A DNA stretch of 64,000 nt from Bacteroidales bacterium (GCA_024693285.1 JAILLE010000044.1:1-64000); one strand, 5' to 3'; shown: positions 26,348 through 36,024, counted from the stretch's first letter. Numbers and translations are program-made. Notes: generated from the sequence alone by a model not told the origin.

Positions 26348-27817
26348 ATGATTTCATTAATCCTATGTCTCATAGCCCTTGTACTGGGCTATCTCCTCTA
26401 CGGCAAATTCGTGGAGAAAGTTTTCGGACCTGACAGTGACCGCCCCACCCCAGCCATCGCCAAAGCGGACGGAGTGGACTATGTCGCTCTGCCCACTTGG
26501 AAAGTGTTTATGATCCAGTTCCTCAACATTGCCGGAACCGGACCGATATTCGGTGCCATTATGGGAGCCAAATTCGGCCCGGCATCATATCTCTGGATAG
26601 TGTTGGGATGCGTTTTCGCCGGGGCTGTCCATGACTATTTGTCCGGAATGCTCTCTGTCAGGAAAGGCGGCGTGGGACTCCCTGAGATTGTGGGAGACTT
26701 CCTCGGTCAGGGGACCAAGAAGGTGGCGCTTGTTTTCACCCTGCTTCTGCTGGTCCTTGTCGGGGCTGTCTTCGTGTACAGTCCGGCCATCATCCTTGGC
26801 GACATCGCCGGTGACGGCACAACCAAGGCAATGATGATCTGGATAGGAGCCATATTCGTTTATTACATCGTCGCGACGATGCTCCCTATCGACAAGATAA
26901 TCGGAAAGATATATCCCCTCTTCGCCTTCGCCTTGATTTTCATGGCCATATCCCTGCTGATCGGACTGTTCATCAAATGGCCTTCGATTCCCGAGTTATG
27001 GGACGGACTTGGCAATAGAGGCCCTTCGGTGGGAGTCACAGGACAGCCCATATTCCCTTGCCTTTTCATCACCATCGCTTGCGGCGCCATCAGTGGCTTC
27101 CACGCCACCCAAAGCCCGCTTATGGCAAGGTGCCTTAAGGACGAGAGACTTGGCCGTCCCGTATTTTACGGATCCATGATCACCGAGGGAATGGTAGCCC
27201 TTGTCTGGGCAGCGGTCTCCTCATATTTCTTCTTCGACGGAGGAGCCGCCGAGTGTGGCTCGGACATGACCGCCGCGGCCCCGACAGTGGTGACCACGGT
27301 GTCCAAGACCTGGCTCGGAATATTCGGAGGCATTCTCGCGATCCTCGGAGTGGTCGCCGCCCCTATCACCAGCGGAGACACTGCGCTCAGGAGTGCAAGA
27401 CTCATTGTGGCGGACTTCATCAAACTCGACCAGAAACCTGTACGTAACAGACTCTTTATAAGTATTCCTCTGTTTGTTGTGACCGGACTGCTGCTATGGT
27501 TCAACCTGGCCGACTCAAACGGTTTCAATACGATCTGGAGATACTTCGGATGGGCGAACCAAACCTTGGCTGTCTTCACCCTCTGGGCTGTGACGGTCTA
27601 TCTCTTGAATAACAAAAAAGGACCGCGATATCTCATCAGCGGTATTCCCGCCGGTTTCATGACCGCGGTCAGCCTCACCTTCATCCTTGTGGACAAGGTA
27701 GGCTTCAGGGTCAACCCGGCCACGGCTCCTTGGATCGGGCTTATCACATTCGCCATCTGCGGCTTCATACTAAGCGCCATGAAAATGCGTCACGACAACA
27801 AACTGGATGACAAATAA
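26348..27817 (+). CDS. cstA: Carbon starvation protein A (CstA) family transporter
   Basis: 489 residues from the ATG at 26348 (MISLILCLIALVLGYLLYGK), the usual CstA start; an upstream extension would precede the promoter. Polytopic membrane protein with many helices and the family's conserved ALPTWKVFMIQFLNIAGTGP and GAISGFHATQSPLMARCL segments. CstA proteins import peptides or pyruvate when carbon is scarce. This is the short form without the long C-terminal extension of E. coli CstA. It is followed by the HerA-like gene after 17 bases. Confidence 0.94.
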   Translation: MISLILCLIALVLGYLLYGKFVEKVFGPDSDRPTPAIAKADGVDYVALPTWKVFMIQFLNIAGTGPIFGAIMGAKFGPASYLWIVLGCVFAGAVHDYLSGMLSVRKGGVGLPEIVGDFLGQGTKKVALVFTLLLLVLVGAVFVYSPAIILGDIAGDGTTKAMMIWIGAIFVYYIVATMLPIDKIIGKIYPLFAFALIFMAISLLIGLFIKWPSIPELWDGLGNRGPSVGVTGQPIFPCLFITIACGAISGFHATQSPLMARCLKDERLGRPVFYGSMITEGMVALVWAAVSSYFFFDGGAAECGSDMTAAAPTVVTTVSKTWLGIFGGILAILGVVAAPITSGDTALRSARLIVADFIKLDQKPVRNRLFISIPLFVVTGLLLWFNLADSNGFNTIWRYFGWANQTLAVFTLWAVTVYLLNNKKGPRYLISGIPAGFMTAVSLTFILVDKVGFRVNPATAPWIGLITFAICGFILSAMKMRHDNKLDDK

Positions 27818-27834
27818 TAAATTAATTATCAGAT

Positions 27835-29469
27835 ATGTACGACTCTAACCACGGGCTTTGGATAGCCCACTGCGAAAATGGGCCTCTCTCGATTGTCGGG
27901 AAGATGGCGAACAGACACGGACTTGTGGCTGGTGCGACCGGTACCGGCAAGACCGTCACACTCCAAGTCATGGCCGAGAGCTTTTGCCAGGCCGGTGTCC
28001 CCTGCTTCATGGCGGACATGAAAGGCGACCTTTCCGGAATATCCCAACCCGGAAGAACCAGCGGATTCATAGAGAAGAGAATGCCCGAGTTCGGGATCGA
28101 GAATCCCCAGTTCCAAAGCTGTCCGGTACGCTTCTATGACGTGTTCGGTGAGCAGGGCCACCCGATGAGGTGTACTATCTCCCAGATGGGACCTCAGCTT
28201 CTCACCCGTATCCTCGGCCTGACTGACGCCCAGGAAGGTGTTTTGAACATAATGTTCAGGATCGCCGACGAGAGGGGTCTCCTTTTGGACGATATCAAGG
28301 ACATGAGAGCATGCTTGACCTACATCTCACAGCACGCCTCTGAGTATTCCCAAGTCTACGGAAATATCGCTTCCGTCTCCGTCGGAGGCATCCAGAGGGC
28401 TCTGCTGACCCTTGAGAATGAGGGAGCCGACAAACTGTTCGGCCAGCCCTCCTTCGACATCTACGACCTCCTCGCCACCGAGGGCGGCCGTGGAGTGATG
28501 AGTGTCCTGGCGGCTGACAAGCTGATGCTCAAGCCGAAGCTTTATTCCACCTTCCTTCTCTGGCTGTTGTCCGAGCTCTACGTGACCTTGCCCGAAGTCG
28601 GTGATATGGATCTACCCAAACTGGTCTTCTTCTTCGACGAGGCCCACATGCTCTTTGACGACACTTCCAAGGCCTTGACTGACAAGATCGAACAGGTAGT
28701 CCGCCTTGTGCGAAGCAAGGGTGTGGGTGTCTATTTCGTCACCCAGAGTCCGACCGATATCCCGTACACCATCCTCGGACAGCTCGGAAACCGTGTCCAG
28801 CACGCCTTGAGGGCTTTCACCCCCAGGGACCAGAAGGCCGTCCAGGTCGCCGCTGACACATTCAGGACCAATCCCTCATTCAACACCTATGAGGCTATCA
28901 CCAGCCTCGAGACTGGTGAGGCGCTCGTGTCCTTCCTCGATGAGAAGGGAGCCCCCAGCATGGTGGAAAAGGCAAAGATACTGTTCCCTCTCAGCCAGAT
29001 CGGAGCGATTTCCGAGGGACAAAGGACCCAGATTATCAACCAGTCCAGGGTCTACGGCAAATATGACAAGCTGGTTGAGCGTGAGAGCGCTTTCGAGGTG
29101 TTGATGGCCGAGAAAGAAGCTGAGGCAAAGCAGCAACAGGAGCCCCAGAAAGGCAAAGGCAAGGGTTACACCGCTCCCGTAGAGGTTGAGGCCGAGAAAC
29201 CCACAAAAGCGGCAAAGGTTCCCAAGGTCACAACGACCAAGAAGAAGAACAGCGTGATGAGCAAGGTCGTAAAGGCCGTCATCACTGCTGTTACAGCCAC
29301 CGCCGCGACCGCGATCGGCAACGAGGTCTCCAACAAGGTGACCGGCAAGAAGTCCAAGACCACCACGAAGGACAGCGCCGGGAAGGTCGTCAAGAATGCC
29401 ACCTCAGCCGCCACAAGGACTATCACACGTGAGATAACCCGTTCAATCCTCGGGAATCTCGTCAAATAA
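27835..29469 (+). CDS. HerA-like ATPase (DUF853, YjgR-type)
   Basis: 544 residues. Walker A GATGTGKT (about 34), Walker B VFFFDEAHMLFDD (about 267) and the DUF853 start SIVGKMANRHGLVAG with ADMKGDLSGISQPG. VTQSPTDIPYTILGQLGNR is also typical. DUF853 proteins are cytoplasmic HerA/FtsK-superfamily ATPases, probably DNA-related, with no defined role. The last 90 residues are an added tail rich in Lys, Thr and Ala (TGKKSKTTTKDSAGK), probably disordered and basic. It converges on rsmD. Confidence 0.9.
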   Translation: MYDSNHGLWIAHCENGPLSIVGKMANRHGLVAGATGTGKTVTLQVMAESFCQAGVPCFMADMKGDLSGISQPGRTSGFIEKRMPEFGIENPQFQSCPVRFYDVFGEQGHPMRCTISQMGPQLLTRILGLTDAQEGVLNIMFRIADERGLLLDDIKDMRACLTYISQHASEYSQVYGNIASVSVGGIQRALLTLENEGADKLFGQPSFDIYDLLATEGGRGVMSVLAADKLMLKPKLYSTFLLWLLSELYVTLPEVGDMDLPKLVFFFDEAHMLFDDTSKALTDKIEQVVRLVRSKGVGVYFVTQSPTDIPYTILGQLGNRVQHALRAFTPRDQKAVQVAADTFRTNPSFNTYEAITSLETGEALVSFLDEKGAPSMVEKAKILFPLSQIGAISEGQRTQIINQSRVYGKYDKLVERESAFEVLMAEKEAEAKQQQEPQKGKGKGYTAPVEVEAEKPTKAAKVPKVTTTKKKNSVMSKVVKAVITAVTATAATAIGNEVSNKVTGKKSKTTTKDSAGKVVKNATSAATRTITREITRSILGNLVK

Positions 29470-29493
29470 AAAACCGGGGTTTAAGACCCCGGT
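29464..29493 (-). terminator. Terminator for the rsmD operon, at the end of the HerA-like gene
   Basis: Arms ACCGGGGT (29473-29480) and ACCCCGGT (29486-29493) pair perfectly around 5 bases. On the minus strand they are followed by TTTTTTATTT. The plus side lacks a T tract, so it mainly serves rsmD. Confidence 0.7.
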
Positions 29494-29499
29494 GGAAAT

Positions 29500-30030
29500 C
29501 TATTCGAAGAAAGAGAAGTGCACTCGACCGTAGCGCTTCTCTTTTTTGAATCGCGGGTGGTCTGTGAAAGAATGCTCGTCGCCATGCTCGAGGATGAAAT
29601 AACACCCTGGATGAAGGATATCACGAGAGAACACCTTGTCAGGCAAAGTCTCAAGACCTTCGAGAGCATAAGGAGGATCAGCGAATATGATGTCGAACTT
29701 CTCATGGCAGATATCCAGGAAGTCGAACACATTGTCCCTTACCATCGTGACATTGTCAAGTCCCAGGCGCTTGGCCTCAGTCTTGATGAAAGAAGCGTTC
29801 TCCCTGGCCATCTCGACAGAATAAACCCTGGATGCTCCTCGTGAGGCGAACTCGAAGGCAACGGCTCCAGTACCACCAAAAAGATCAAGGACTTTCAAAT
29901 CCTCGAACTCATATTCATTATTAAGAATATTGAATAGGCCCTCCCTGGCGAAATCCGTGGTGGGACGCGCCTTATAACCCGCGGGCGGATTGATTGACTT
30001 GCCCTTTAAACGGCCGCCGATGATCCTCAT
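29500..30030 (-). CDS. rsmD: 16S rRNA (guanine-966-N2)-methyltransferase RsmD
   Basis: 176 residues. S-adenosylmethionine motif DLFGGTGAVAFEFASRGA and the N6/N2-methyltransferase signature FADPPYALEG (about 117). The start MRIIGGRLKGKSI with PTTDFAREGLFNIL is the family consensus. Methylates G966 of 16S rRNA. Its start overlaps the stop of the DUF3822 gene by 4 bases. Confidence 0.95.
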   Translation of the reverse strand: MRIIGGRLKGKSINPPAGYKARPTTDFAREGLFNILNNEYEFEDLKVLDLFGGTGAVAFEFASRGASRVYSVEMARENASFIKTEAKRLGLDNVTMVRDNVFDFLDICHEKFDIIFADPPYALEGLETLPDKVFSRDILHPGCYFILEHGDEHSFTDHPRFKKEKRYGRVHFSFFE

Positions 30031-30491
30031 AACGACTCGACCGCTTTGAAATAACGGTAAAGAGACATCTCCTCCTCTCCCGACAAAGGAGTCATAAAAG
30101 AGACTGTGGAAACCTCAGGATTAAGCTGTAATTTCTTTACGGCCATAAAGAGGAAATACTCCGCAGTGGTAAAGTCGGCCGCTTGGAAGGTGTTGGCAAG
30201 CAATAGGTTATCTCCTTGGGAGATGACCAACGTCAAGACTCCGTCCCCATAAGATGCCAGAATCTTGTTGTATTCCGCAATCTCAGGGAGCTTCTTCAGG
30301 AGATAATACATTTCAGGATAATCTTCATCAAAAAGAGAATACACCAGTTCAGCGGAGTACTCCGGCAAACTGATGTATTCAACTTTATCTTCCTGGTCCA
30401 ACGCCACCGTCCGCGACAACACATCCCGGGCTGATGCCGGGTCAAAGAACGCGGAAGGAACAAGCGCTACCTTAGGAGTGTGACGTGACAT
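30027..30491 (-). CDS. DUF3822-family protein, short form
   Basis: 154 residues. The segments ISLPEYSAELVYSLFDEDYP, ISQGDNLLLANTFQAADF and the ending PLSGEEEMSLYRYFK match my recollection of the DUF3822 family, which sits upstream of rsmD in many Bacteroidota. Family members are usually about 250 residues; here the N-terminal portion is missing and the previous gene ends only 8 bases upstream, so the short form is not a start-site error. Function unknown; the fold resembles actin-like ATPases in part, which I cannot confirm. Coupled to rsmD by a 4-base overlap. Confidence 0.7.
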   Translation of the reverse strand: MSRHTPKVALVPSAFFDPASARDVLSRTVALDQEDKVEYISLPEYSAELVYSLFDEDYPEMYYLLKKLPEIAEYNKILASYGDGVLTLVISQGDNLLLANTFQAADFTTAEYFLFMAVKKLQLNPEVSTVSFMTPLSGEEEMSLYRYFKAVESL

Positions 30492-30499
30492 GCACGAGA

Positions 30500-31216
30500 C
30501 TACTCCCAGTTACCAGCGTTGTTGTTCGGTGCGGTGATGCTTCCGACCTGAAGACCCTCATACTGGCCGAGATCCTCGCGCTCAGCGATGAGGTTGACAA
30601 TAAGCTGATGGTTCAACCCGTTGAGAAGGCTCTTGTAAGGCATTTTGGCCTCGAAAAGAGGCACATCGACACCTGAGACCTTCTTAACAGTAGCATCCAT
30701 CTCAATGTCAGTGACCTCTGCGGCACCATACTCACCAACGGCGAAAGGAATCTTATCGATGGTGTTGATGTTGAAGTCATCCCTGTGCTTGAACAGAGTG
30801 TCCTTGACAGCGATCTTGTTCTGGATGGAGAAAACGAGATTCTTGTCGCCCTCCTGATAGAGTTTGTAAAGGTCAGCGTCTGTGATCTTGCCTTTCTTGG
30901 CCTTCTTAACCTCGTTGGTGTGAGCCATGGCGAGGGAATCGTCCTTCGAGCCGATCTGCATGAGAACAATCATCTCACCTGTGTTGTAGAACTGCTTTAG
31001 AGTGTCGAAGGAAGCGGTGAACCTGTCATTGACGCTCTTGTAAGCGACTTGGAGGTCGCGGATGTCCTTGAGCTGCTGGATGGCCACTTTCTTCCTGGCG
31101 TTGACATCATGCTCAAACCTCACAGGCTCCATGACACCTTGGTAGATCTTGTAAACAAGGAAAACGCAGAGAAGCGCAAGCACGATGCTGAGAATCGTTT
31201 TCAGAATCTTATTCAT
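30500..31216 (-). CDS. Membrane-anchored protein of unknown function, conserved in Bacteroidales
   Basis: 238 residues. One transmembrane helix (about 7-28, ILSIVLALLCVFLVYKIYQG) and then a soluble, probably periplasmic part with a helical region (KKVAIQQLKDIRDLQVAYKSV) that resembles a coiled coil. There is no motif of an enzyme family. The N-terminal topology and helix resemble membrane-tethered scaffolds. It is first in the minus-strand run with the DUF3822 gene and rsmD (8-base gap), suggesting co-transcription. Function not recognised. Confidence 0.75.
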   Translation of the reverse strand: MNKILKTILSIVLALLCVFLVYKIYQGVMEPVRFEHDVNARKKVAIQQLKDIRDLQVAYKSVNDRFTASFDTLKQFYNTGEMIVLMQIGSKDDSLAMAHTNEVKKAKKGKITDADLYKLYQEGDKNLVFSIQNKIAVKDTLFKHRDDFNINTIDKIPFAVGEYGAAEVTDIEMDATVKKVSGVDVPLFEAKMPYKSLLNGLNHQLIVNLIAEREDLGQYEGLQVGSITAPNNNAGNWE

Positions 31217-31326
31217 TATACTAAAAATTTATGATTTGCATAACCATGAACCGACAAGCCGCCAATTCTGGACAAAGTTAGAAAATTGATTTATGAAATG
31301 CAATATAATATTTGTAATATTATTCG

Positions 31327-31334
31327 TATTTTTG
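31327..31334 (+). promoter_or_regulatory. Bacteroidota -7 promoter box for the nrnA operon
   Basis: TATTTTTG ends 9 bases before the ATG at 31344. It lies inside the stretch that an upstream ATG at 31293 would encode, so that ATG is not the real start. Confidence 0.5.
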
Positions 31335-31343
31335 CTCCCGCGA

Positions 31344-32378
31344 ATGGATAATATCAAAGACCTTTACAATCTGGTGACCGCCGCTACCCGTATATCGGTG
31401 GCCGTTCATACCCACCCGGACGGAGACGCCTTGGGAAGTGGCTTGGCGCTTGTCGGGTACCTTAGGGAACTACACGCCAAGGATGCCGTATTGGTGGTGC
31501 CAGATAGTGTTCCGGAGTCTTTACGATTCATTCTCAATGGTTTCTGGGATGATTCCGTATTGACTTGCGATGAGGGAACAGCCGTGGAAGACAGGATCTC
31601 TTCGAGCGACCTGCTGTTCTGCCTTGACTGCAGCTCACTTTCAAGGACCAACCCCGGAATAGAGGCTTCAGTAAAGTCTTCAGCAGCTCCCAAGGTGTTG
31701 ATAGATCATCATTTGAATCCAGACAGCGATTCGTTCTCAATGGTGTTTTCACAGACGATGACCTCCTCTACCTGCGAGCTTCTGTTCGGGATATTGAAAG
31801 AGATGCCTGATGTCTCCGGAGACCTCACCAAGCTTCCCATGATAGTCTTGGAAGCTTTGATGACAGGAATGACGACTGACACGAACAATTTCGCCAACTC
31901 AGTGTTTCCCGGAACTATGGTAATGGCCTCTGAATTGATAGCTGCCGGAGTCGACAGGGACAGGATTCTTGCCGATCTCTACAACAACTACCGTGAGAAC
32001 AGGCTGAGGTTGATGGGATTCCTTCTCAAGGATAACCTTGAGATCACTCCTGAAGGAGCCGCGATAATGATTCTCAACAAGGCTGACCAGGAGAGGTTCG
32101 ATTTTCGGCAAGGTGAGAGTGAGGGTTTCGTCAACCTTCCCCTTGCCGTGGACCGGGTCGGACTCAGCGTTTTCCTGACCGAAGAGGAAGGCAGATTCAG
32201 GGTCTCCGTAAGATCCAAGCGAGGAGTATCGGCGAACAAGTTCGCCTGCGAATACTTTCACGGAGGTGGTCATGAGATGGCCGCGGGTGGCAGATTATAT
32301 TTTCCTGAAGATATTCCTTCCCCGGAAGGGGCAAAGGCATACATATTGAAAGTGACTAGGGAGTTTTTCGGCAAATGA
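31344..32378 (+). CDS. DHH-family oligoribonuclease/pAp phosphatase (NrnA-like)
   Basis: 344 residues from the ATG at 31344 (MDNIKDLYNL). DHH phosphoesterase motifs: HTHPDGDALGSG (about 26), FCLDCSS, LIDHHLNPD (about 121) and the DHHA1 motif YFHGGGHEMAAGG (about 305). NrnA degrades nano-RNAs and dephosphorylates pAp, and some relatives act on cyclic di-AMP products. It is first of three overlapping plus-strand genes; the next gene starts inside its stop codon (ATGA). Confidence 0.92.
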   Translation: MDNIKDLYNLVTAATRISVAVHTHPDGDALGSGLALVGYLRELHAKDAVLVVPDSVPESLRFILNGFWDDSVLTCDEGTAVEDRISSSDLLFCLDCSSLSRTNPGIEASVKSSAAPKVLIDHHLNPDSDSFSMVFSQTMTSSTCELLFGILKEMPDVSGDLTKLPMIVLEALMTGMTTDTNNFANSVFPGTMVMASELIAAGVDRDRILADLYNNYRENRLRLMGFLLKDNLEITPEGAAIMILNKADQERFDFRQGESEGFVNLPLAVDRVGLSVFLTEEEGRFRVSVRSKRGVSANKFACEYFHGGGHEMAAGGRLYFPEDIPSPEGAKAYILKVTREFFGK

Positions 32379-32926
32379 GATATTTGGTCGTCATATCGAT
32401 TTCAGTATTAATAGCGTTTATCGCCACTTCTTGTGGGGATAAGCAGCTTGACTCTTTATATGACGGACAAGAAAAAAAGATCGAGAGTCTGGTCACAAAC
32501 CTGACAAGAAATAATAACGACGCCACCGTAGAGTCAAATAATGGTTCGATAAGGGTGACCGTAGTCCATGGCGAAGGCACTCCTCTTTCGGAGAACGGGG
32601 CCGTGGCTTTTTACTACGCCGGGTACTATATCACCAGCGCCTCCCTCGACAAATCGACCATGTTCGCGACCAACAACGAGTCTTTCGCAAACTCGCAAAG
32701 ATGGTCCACGACCGACACAACCGCTTTCGCCATCACCACCATCAAATTGGGTGAGGATGAGATCGTTGAAGGTCTGAAGAACGGGCTTGTCGGAGTGAAA
32801 GGCGGAGACGAATGTTATGTGCTTTTCAGCGGCAAACGTGGTTTCGGTAAAAAGAAAATAGCCAACGTGCCCGCCCACTCAGCATTAGCCTACAGGCTGT
32901 GGATAAAGAGCGTCAGCAATGACTAG
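32375..32926 (+). CDS. FKBP-type peptidyl-prolyl isomerase-like lipoprotein
   Basis: 183 residues. A lipoprotein signal with lipobox FIATSCGD. The C-terminal 110 residues resemble the FKBP fold (GAVAFYYAGYYI, then LGEDEIVEGLKNGLVGVKGGDECYVLF, where VKGG and the hydrophobic ligand pocket residues are recognisable). It should act on periplasmic or outer-membrane proteins during folding. It overlaps nrnA by 4 bases and the following FKBP-like gene by 8. Confidence 0.85.
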   Translation: MRYLVVISISVLIAFIATSCGDKQLDSLYDGQEKKIESLVTNLTRNNNDATVESNNGSIRVTVVHGEGTPLSENGAVAFYYAGYYITSASLDKSTMFATNNESFANSQRWSTTDTTAFAITTIKLGEDEIVEGLKNGLVGVKGGDECYVLFSGKRGFGKKKIANVPAHSALAYRLWIKSVSND

Positions 32927-33983
32927 ATTGAAAATGAAGAATATGAATATAAATAAACTCAAGACATTTGCCGCTTGCGGATTCTCCGCCATTATCCTGG
33001 CTTTTACAGCCGGATGCGCGAAAGAAAGCTCTGTCGATACCAGCGGCATGGCAAAGGCATTCATTGAGGCATGGGTCAAGGTCAACCATCCCAATGCTAG
33101 TGCCTCGGGGCTTGGAGTATACATCCTTGAGGACACTCCCGGAACAGGTGCGGCTCTGACTGACAAGGACTTATATGTTATCGCCGACTGCACTGTAACC
33201 GACCTCGACGGCAATATCAGTTCAACCACTTACGAGACAGTCTCCAAACAACTGGGCACGTTCTCCGAGGCAAATTATTATGGCTCTGACATCTTCTTCC
33301 TGAACAGGAATTACACCACCGCCGGTGTGATCGACATGTTTGACGGAATGAGGATCGGAGGCACGAGGAAAGCCTTGATTCCCAGCTGGCTTAATGTCAA
33401 CCTTGATTACAAGACCGCCGAGGAATACGAACAAAATGGTTCCGGGACGAACGCGATATACACCGTCACCATAACCGACAAGACCGATGACATTATCCAA
33501 TGGCAGATCGGCAATCTCCAGAAGTTCGTGGCCACCAACATGGCTGGTGTTGATTCCACGAAGTTCGGATACTATTGCAGGACTCTTAAGCAGCCAACCT
33601 CTGACGAGACATTCGGTGGTGACACCACATATTATATCAACTACACCGGTCGCCTCCTGAACGGAAAAGTCTTCGACACCACAATAGAGGACACGGCCAA
33701 GGTCCACAAGATCTATAATTCCGCAAGAGACTACGCCCCGATGGTGGTCCACCCCGCCAGCGAAAGCGATTACACGACTGTCACAATATCCTCCACCCCG
33801 GCGGAGGAGGGCACCACTGTGGTCGACGGATTCGCCCTCGCCCTTTCCAAATTGAGGCCTTTTGAGAAAGTTATATGCGCTTTCTACTCTGAGTTAGGCT
33901 ATAGTTATAGTGGGAAAGCCCCCTCGATCCCTAAGTTTTGTCCGATTGTATTCGAAATCGAGGTAGTCGCTGAACCGGAATAA
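32919..33983 (+). CDS. FKBP-domain lipoprotein, larger paralogue
   Basis: 354 residues; ATGs at 32919 and 32934 are both possible. Lipobox FTAGCAK near residue 33. Two FKBP-like regions: about 60-175 (degenerate, MFDGMRIGGTRKALIPSWL) and about 225-352 (DTTYYINYTGRLLNGKVFDTT, then VDGFALALSKLRPFEKVICAF). It pairs with the preceding smaller FKBP lipoprotein and is probably exported to the same compartment. Overlaps it by 8 bases. Confidence 0.82.
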   Translation: MTRLKMKNMNINKLKTFAACGFSAIILAFTAGCAKESSVDTSGMAKAFIEAWVKVNHPNASASGLGVYILEDTPGTGAALTDKDLYVIADCTVTDLDGNISSTTYETVSKQLGTFSEANYYGSDIFFLNRNYTTAGVIDMFDGMRIGGTRKALIPSWLNVNLDYKTAEEYEQNGSGTNAIYTVTITDKTDDIIQWQIGNLQKFVATNMAGVDSTKFGYYCRTLKQPTSDETFGGDTTYYINYTGRLLNGKVFDTTIEDTAKVHKIYNSARDYAPMVVHPASESDYTTVTISSTPAEEGTTVVDGFALALSKLRPFEKVICAFYSELGYSYSGKAPSIPKFCPIVFEIEVVAEPE

Positions 33984-34002
33984 TAGAGCCAAGGAGGTCA
34001 AT

Positions 34003-35406
34003 ATGTCCAACAACCAAACGGCACCCATAGAATTAGGTACCGAAAGTGTAGGCAAATTGCTAAAGAAGTATGCGGTCCCTGGCATCATCGCCATGACCGC
34101 TTCTTCTTTGTACAATATGGTCGACAGCATCTTTATCGGACATATTCCAGAATACGGCTCCCTTGCCCTCTCGGGACTGGCGGTCAGTTTCCCGCTGATG
34201 AACCTCAGCACAGCTCTCGGCACACTTGTGGGAGTTGGAGCCGCCACACTCATTTCAGTACTTCTCGGTCAGAGAAACTATGAGACCGCCAACAAGGTAC
34301 TCGCCAACGATATCAGCCTCAACTGCATAACCGGAGTTGTTTTCGCCGCGGTCTGTCTCATCTTCCTAAATCCGATCCTGACCTTCTTCGGCGCCAGCGC
34401 CAACACCCTTCCTTTCGCCCGGGAGTATATGACGGTGATTCTCGTCGGCAACGTCATCACCCACCTGTATTTCGGTCTTAACGCGCTCATCCGTTCATCC
34501 GGTAACCCACGCCTGGCGATGGGACTAACCCTCTTCACCGTAATCTCCAACACAATCCTCGACCCGATTTTCATTTTCGTCTTTGGATTGGGAATACAAG
34601 GTGCCGCGATCGCCACCGTCCTTTGCCAAGCGATGGCGCTCTCCTACAGCCTCCGATATTTCACCAGGAAGGAAAATGTGATGAGGCTCCCCCGCAAGGT
34701 CTTCGAGCTCGACTGGAGGATAGCGAAGGACTCCCTGGCTATTGGAATGGGTCCTTTTCTTATGAACTCAGCGGCATGCATTGTCACTATGTTCATCAAC
34801 CAGCAGTTGCTGAAGTACGGTGGTGACCTGGCTATCGGAGCATACGGGATCGTCAACAGGATCAACTTCCTGTTTATAATGGTTGTCATGGGGTTCAACC
34901 AGGGAATGCAGCCGATCGCGGGGTACAATTTCGGGGCGCTGAAGTATTCAAGAGTCAAGAAGGTGTTCAAACTCACGGCATTATGGGCCACTGGAGTGTG
35001 CGTGTTGTGGTTTATCGCCTCCGAGTTCTTCCCGAGCCTGATGGTTGGGATATTCACGAACGACCCCCAGCTTGTGGACTTGGCCGACAAGGGTATCCGA
35101 GCCATGAATCCTGTAGTATGCCTCGTAGGCTGGCAGATGGTTTCCACCAACTTCTTCCAAAGCCTCGGGATGGTCGGGAAGTCTATCTTCCTATCACTGT
35201 CCAGGCAGCTTCTCTTCCTCGTTCCCCTCATTTACGTCCTTCCATTATTTATGGATATTCGAGGGGTATTCTTTGCGTTTCCAGCCTCGGACCTGCTGGC
35301 ATGCCTTACTACTTTCATCCTCATCTACAATCTGTTCCGTAAGTTCAGCAAACTTCAGGACGGAGATGAGCCCACCATACTCGGAAGTCAGATCAAACAA
35401 CGATAG
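34003..35406 (+). CDS. MATE-family efflux transporter
   Basis: 467 residues, about twelve transmembrane helices. The MATE start region YAVPGIIAMTASSLYNMVDSIFIG and the second-half repeat LAIGMGPFLMNSAACIVTMF match. These pumps export cations, drugs or metabolites using an ion gradient; the substrate is not inferable. It is followed after 3 bases by the cytidylate-kinase-like gene. Confidence 0.93.
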   Translation: MSNNQTAPIELGTESVGKLLKKYAVPGIIAMTASSLYNMVDSIFIGHIPEYGSLALSGLAVSFPLMNLSTALGTLVGVGAATLISVLLGQRNYETANKVLANDISLNCITGVVFAAVCLIFLNPILTFFGASANTLPFAREYMTVILVGNVITHLYFGLNALIRSSGNPRLAMGLTLFTVISNTILDPIFIFVFGLGIQGAAIATVLCQAMALSYSLRYFTRKENVMRLPRKVFELDWRIAKDSLAIGMGPFLMNSAACIVTMFINQQLLKYGGDLAIGAYGIVNRINFLFIMVVMGFNQGMQPIAGYNFGALKYSRVKKVFKLTALWATGVCVLWFIASEFFPSLMVGIFTNDPQLVDLADKGIRAMNPVVCLVGWQMVSTNFFQSLGMVGKSIFLSLSRQLLFLVPLIYVLPLFMDIRGVFFAFPASDLLACLTTFILIYNLFRKFSKLQDGDEPTILGSQIKQR

Positions 35407-35409
35407 ACA

Positions 35410-36024
35410 ATGAGCCAGAACCATAACATAATAAACATCGGACGTCAGTACGGTAGCGGCGGAAAGGAAGTCGCGGAGAAGATCGGATTGGCGTTGGGAA
35501 TCGAGGTTTACGACAGTGAGCTTATTTCAAAAGCCGCCGAGGAAAGTGGCTTCAGCAAAGAACTGTTCAAGCGTAGCGACGAGAAAAGAAGTTTCTTCAA
35601 TCTTTTCTCTTTCTTCGGCGCCGAGAGGTTCGGCAGTTCCCAGAACTATGTGGGGGACAATGAGTTGTTCAGGATCCAGAGTGAAGTCATAAGAGGAATC
35701 GCCGAGAAGGGGCCAGCCATCTTCGTTGGCCGCTGCTCAAACTATATTCTCAGGGACAAGAGATGCCTCGACGTGTTCATCTCCGCTCCCGAGGCGGCCA
35801 GGATAAAGAGGATAATGGAAAGGACAGGACTGGCTGAGGATGAAGCAAGGGACATGATGGAGAAAAAGAATAAGTCCAGAGAGTCATATTACAATTTCTT
35901 TTCATTCGGAAACTGGGGAGCCGCATCGGACTATGACCTTTGCGTAGATTCGTCGATTTTGGGAATACAAGGCACCGCAGACCTCATTATCGATTTCGGG
36001 AAAAGGGCCGGGCTTATTATCTGA
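35410..36024 (+). CDS. Cytidylate kinase-like family protein
   Basis: 204 residues. The start IINIGRQYGSGGKEVAEKIG is a P-loop with a second Gly, characteristic of the cytidylate-kinase-like family. The nucleotide-binding and LID-like segments (FVGRCSNYILRDKRC, then SAPEAARIKRIMERTGLAEDEARDMM) are present. Substrates of this family are not known; CMP is not assured. It sits between the MATE pump gene (3 bases) and the serine hydrolase gene. Confidence 0.88.
   Translation: MSQNHNIINIGRQYGSGGKEVAEKIGLALGIEVYDSELISKAAEESGFSKELFKRSDEKRSFFNLFSFFGAERFGSSQNYVGDNELFRIQSEVIRGIAEKGPAIFVGRCSNYILRDKRCLDVFISAPEAARIKRIMERTGLAEDEARDMMEKKNKSRESYYNFFSFGNWGAASDYDLCVDSSILGIQGTADLIIDFGKRAGLII

Noticed and set aside
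31293..31343. Upstream ATG for nrnA giving a hydrophobic extension
   Set aside because: The extension looks like a membrane helix not seen in NrnA, and the promoter box at 31327-31334 lies inside it.
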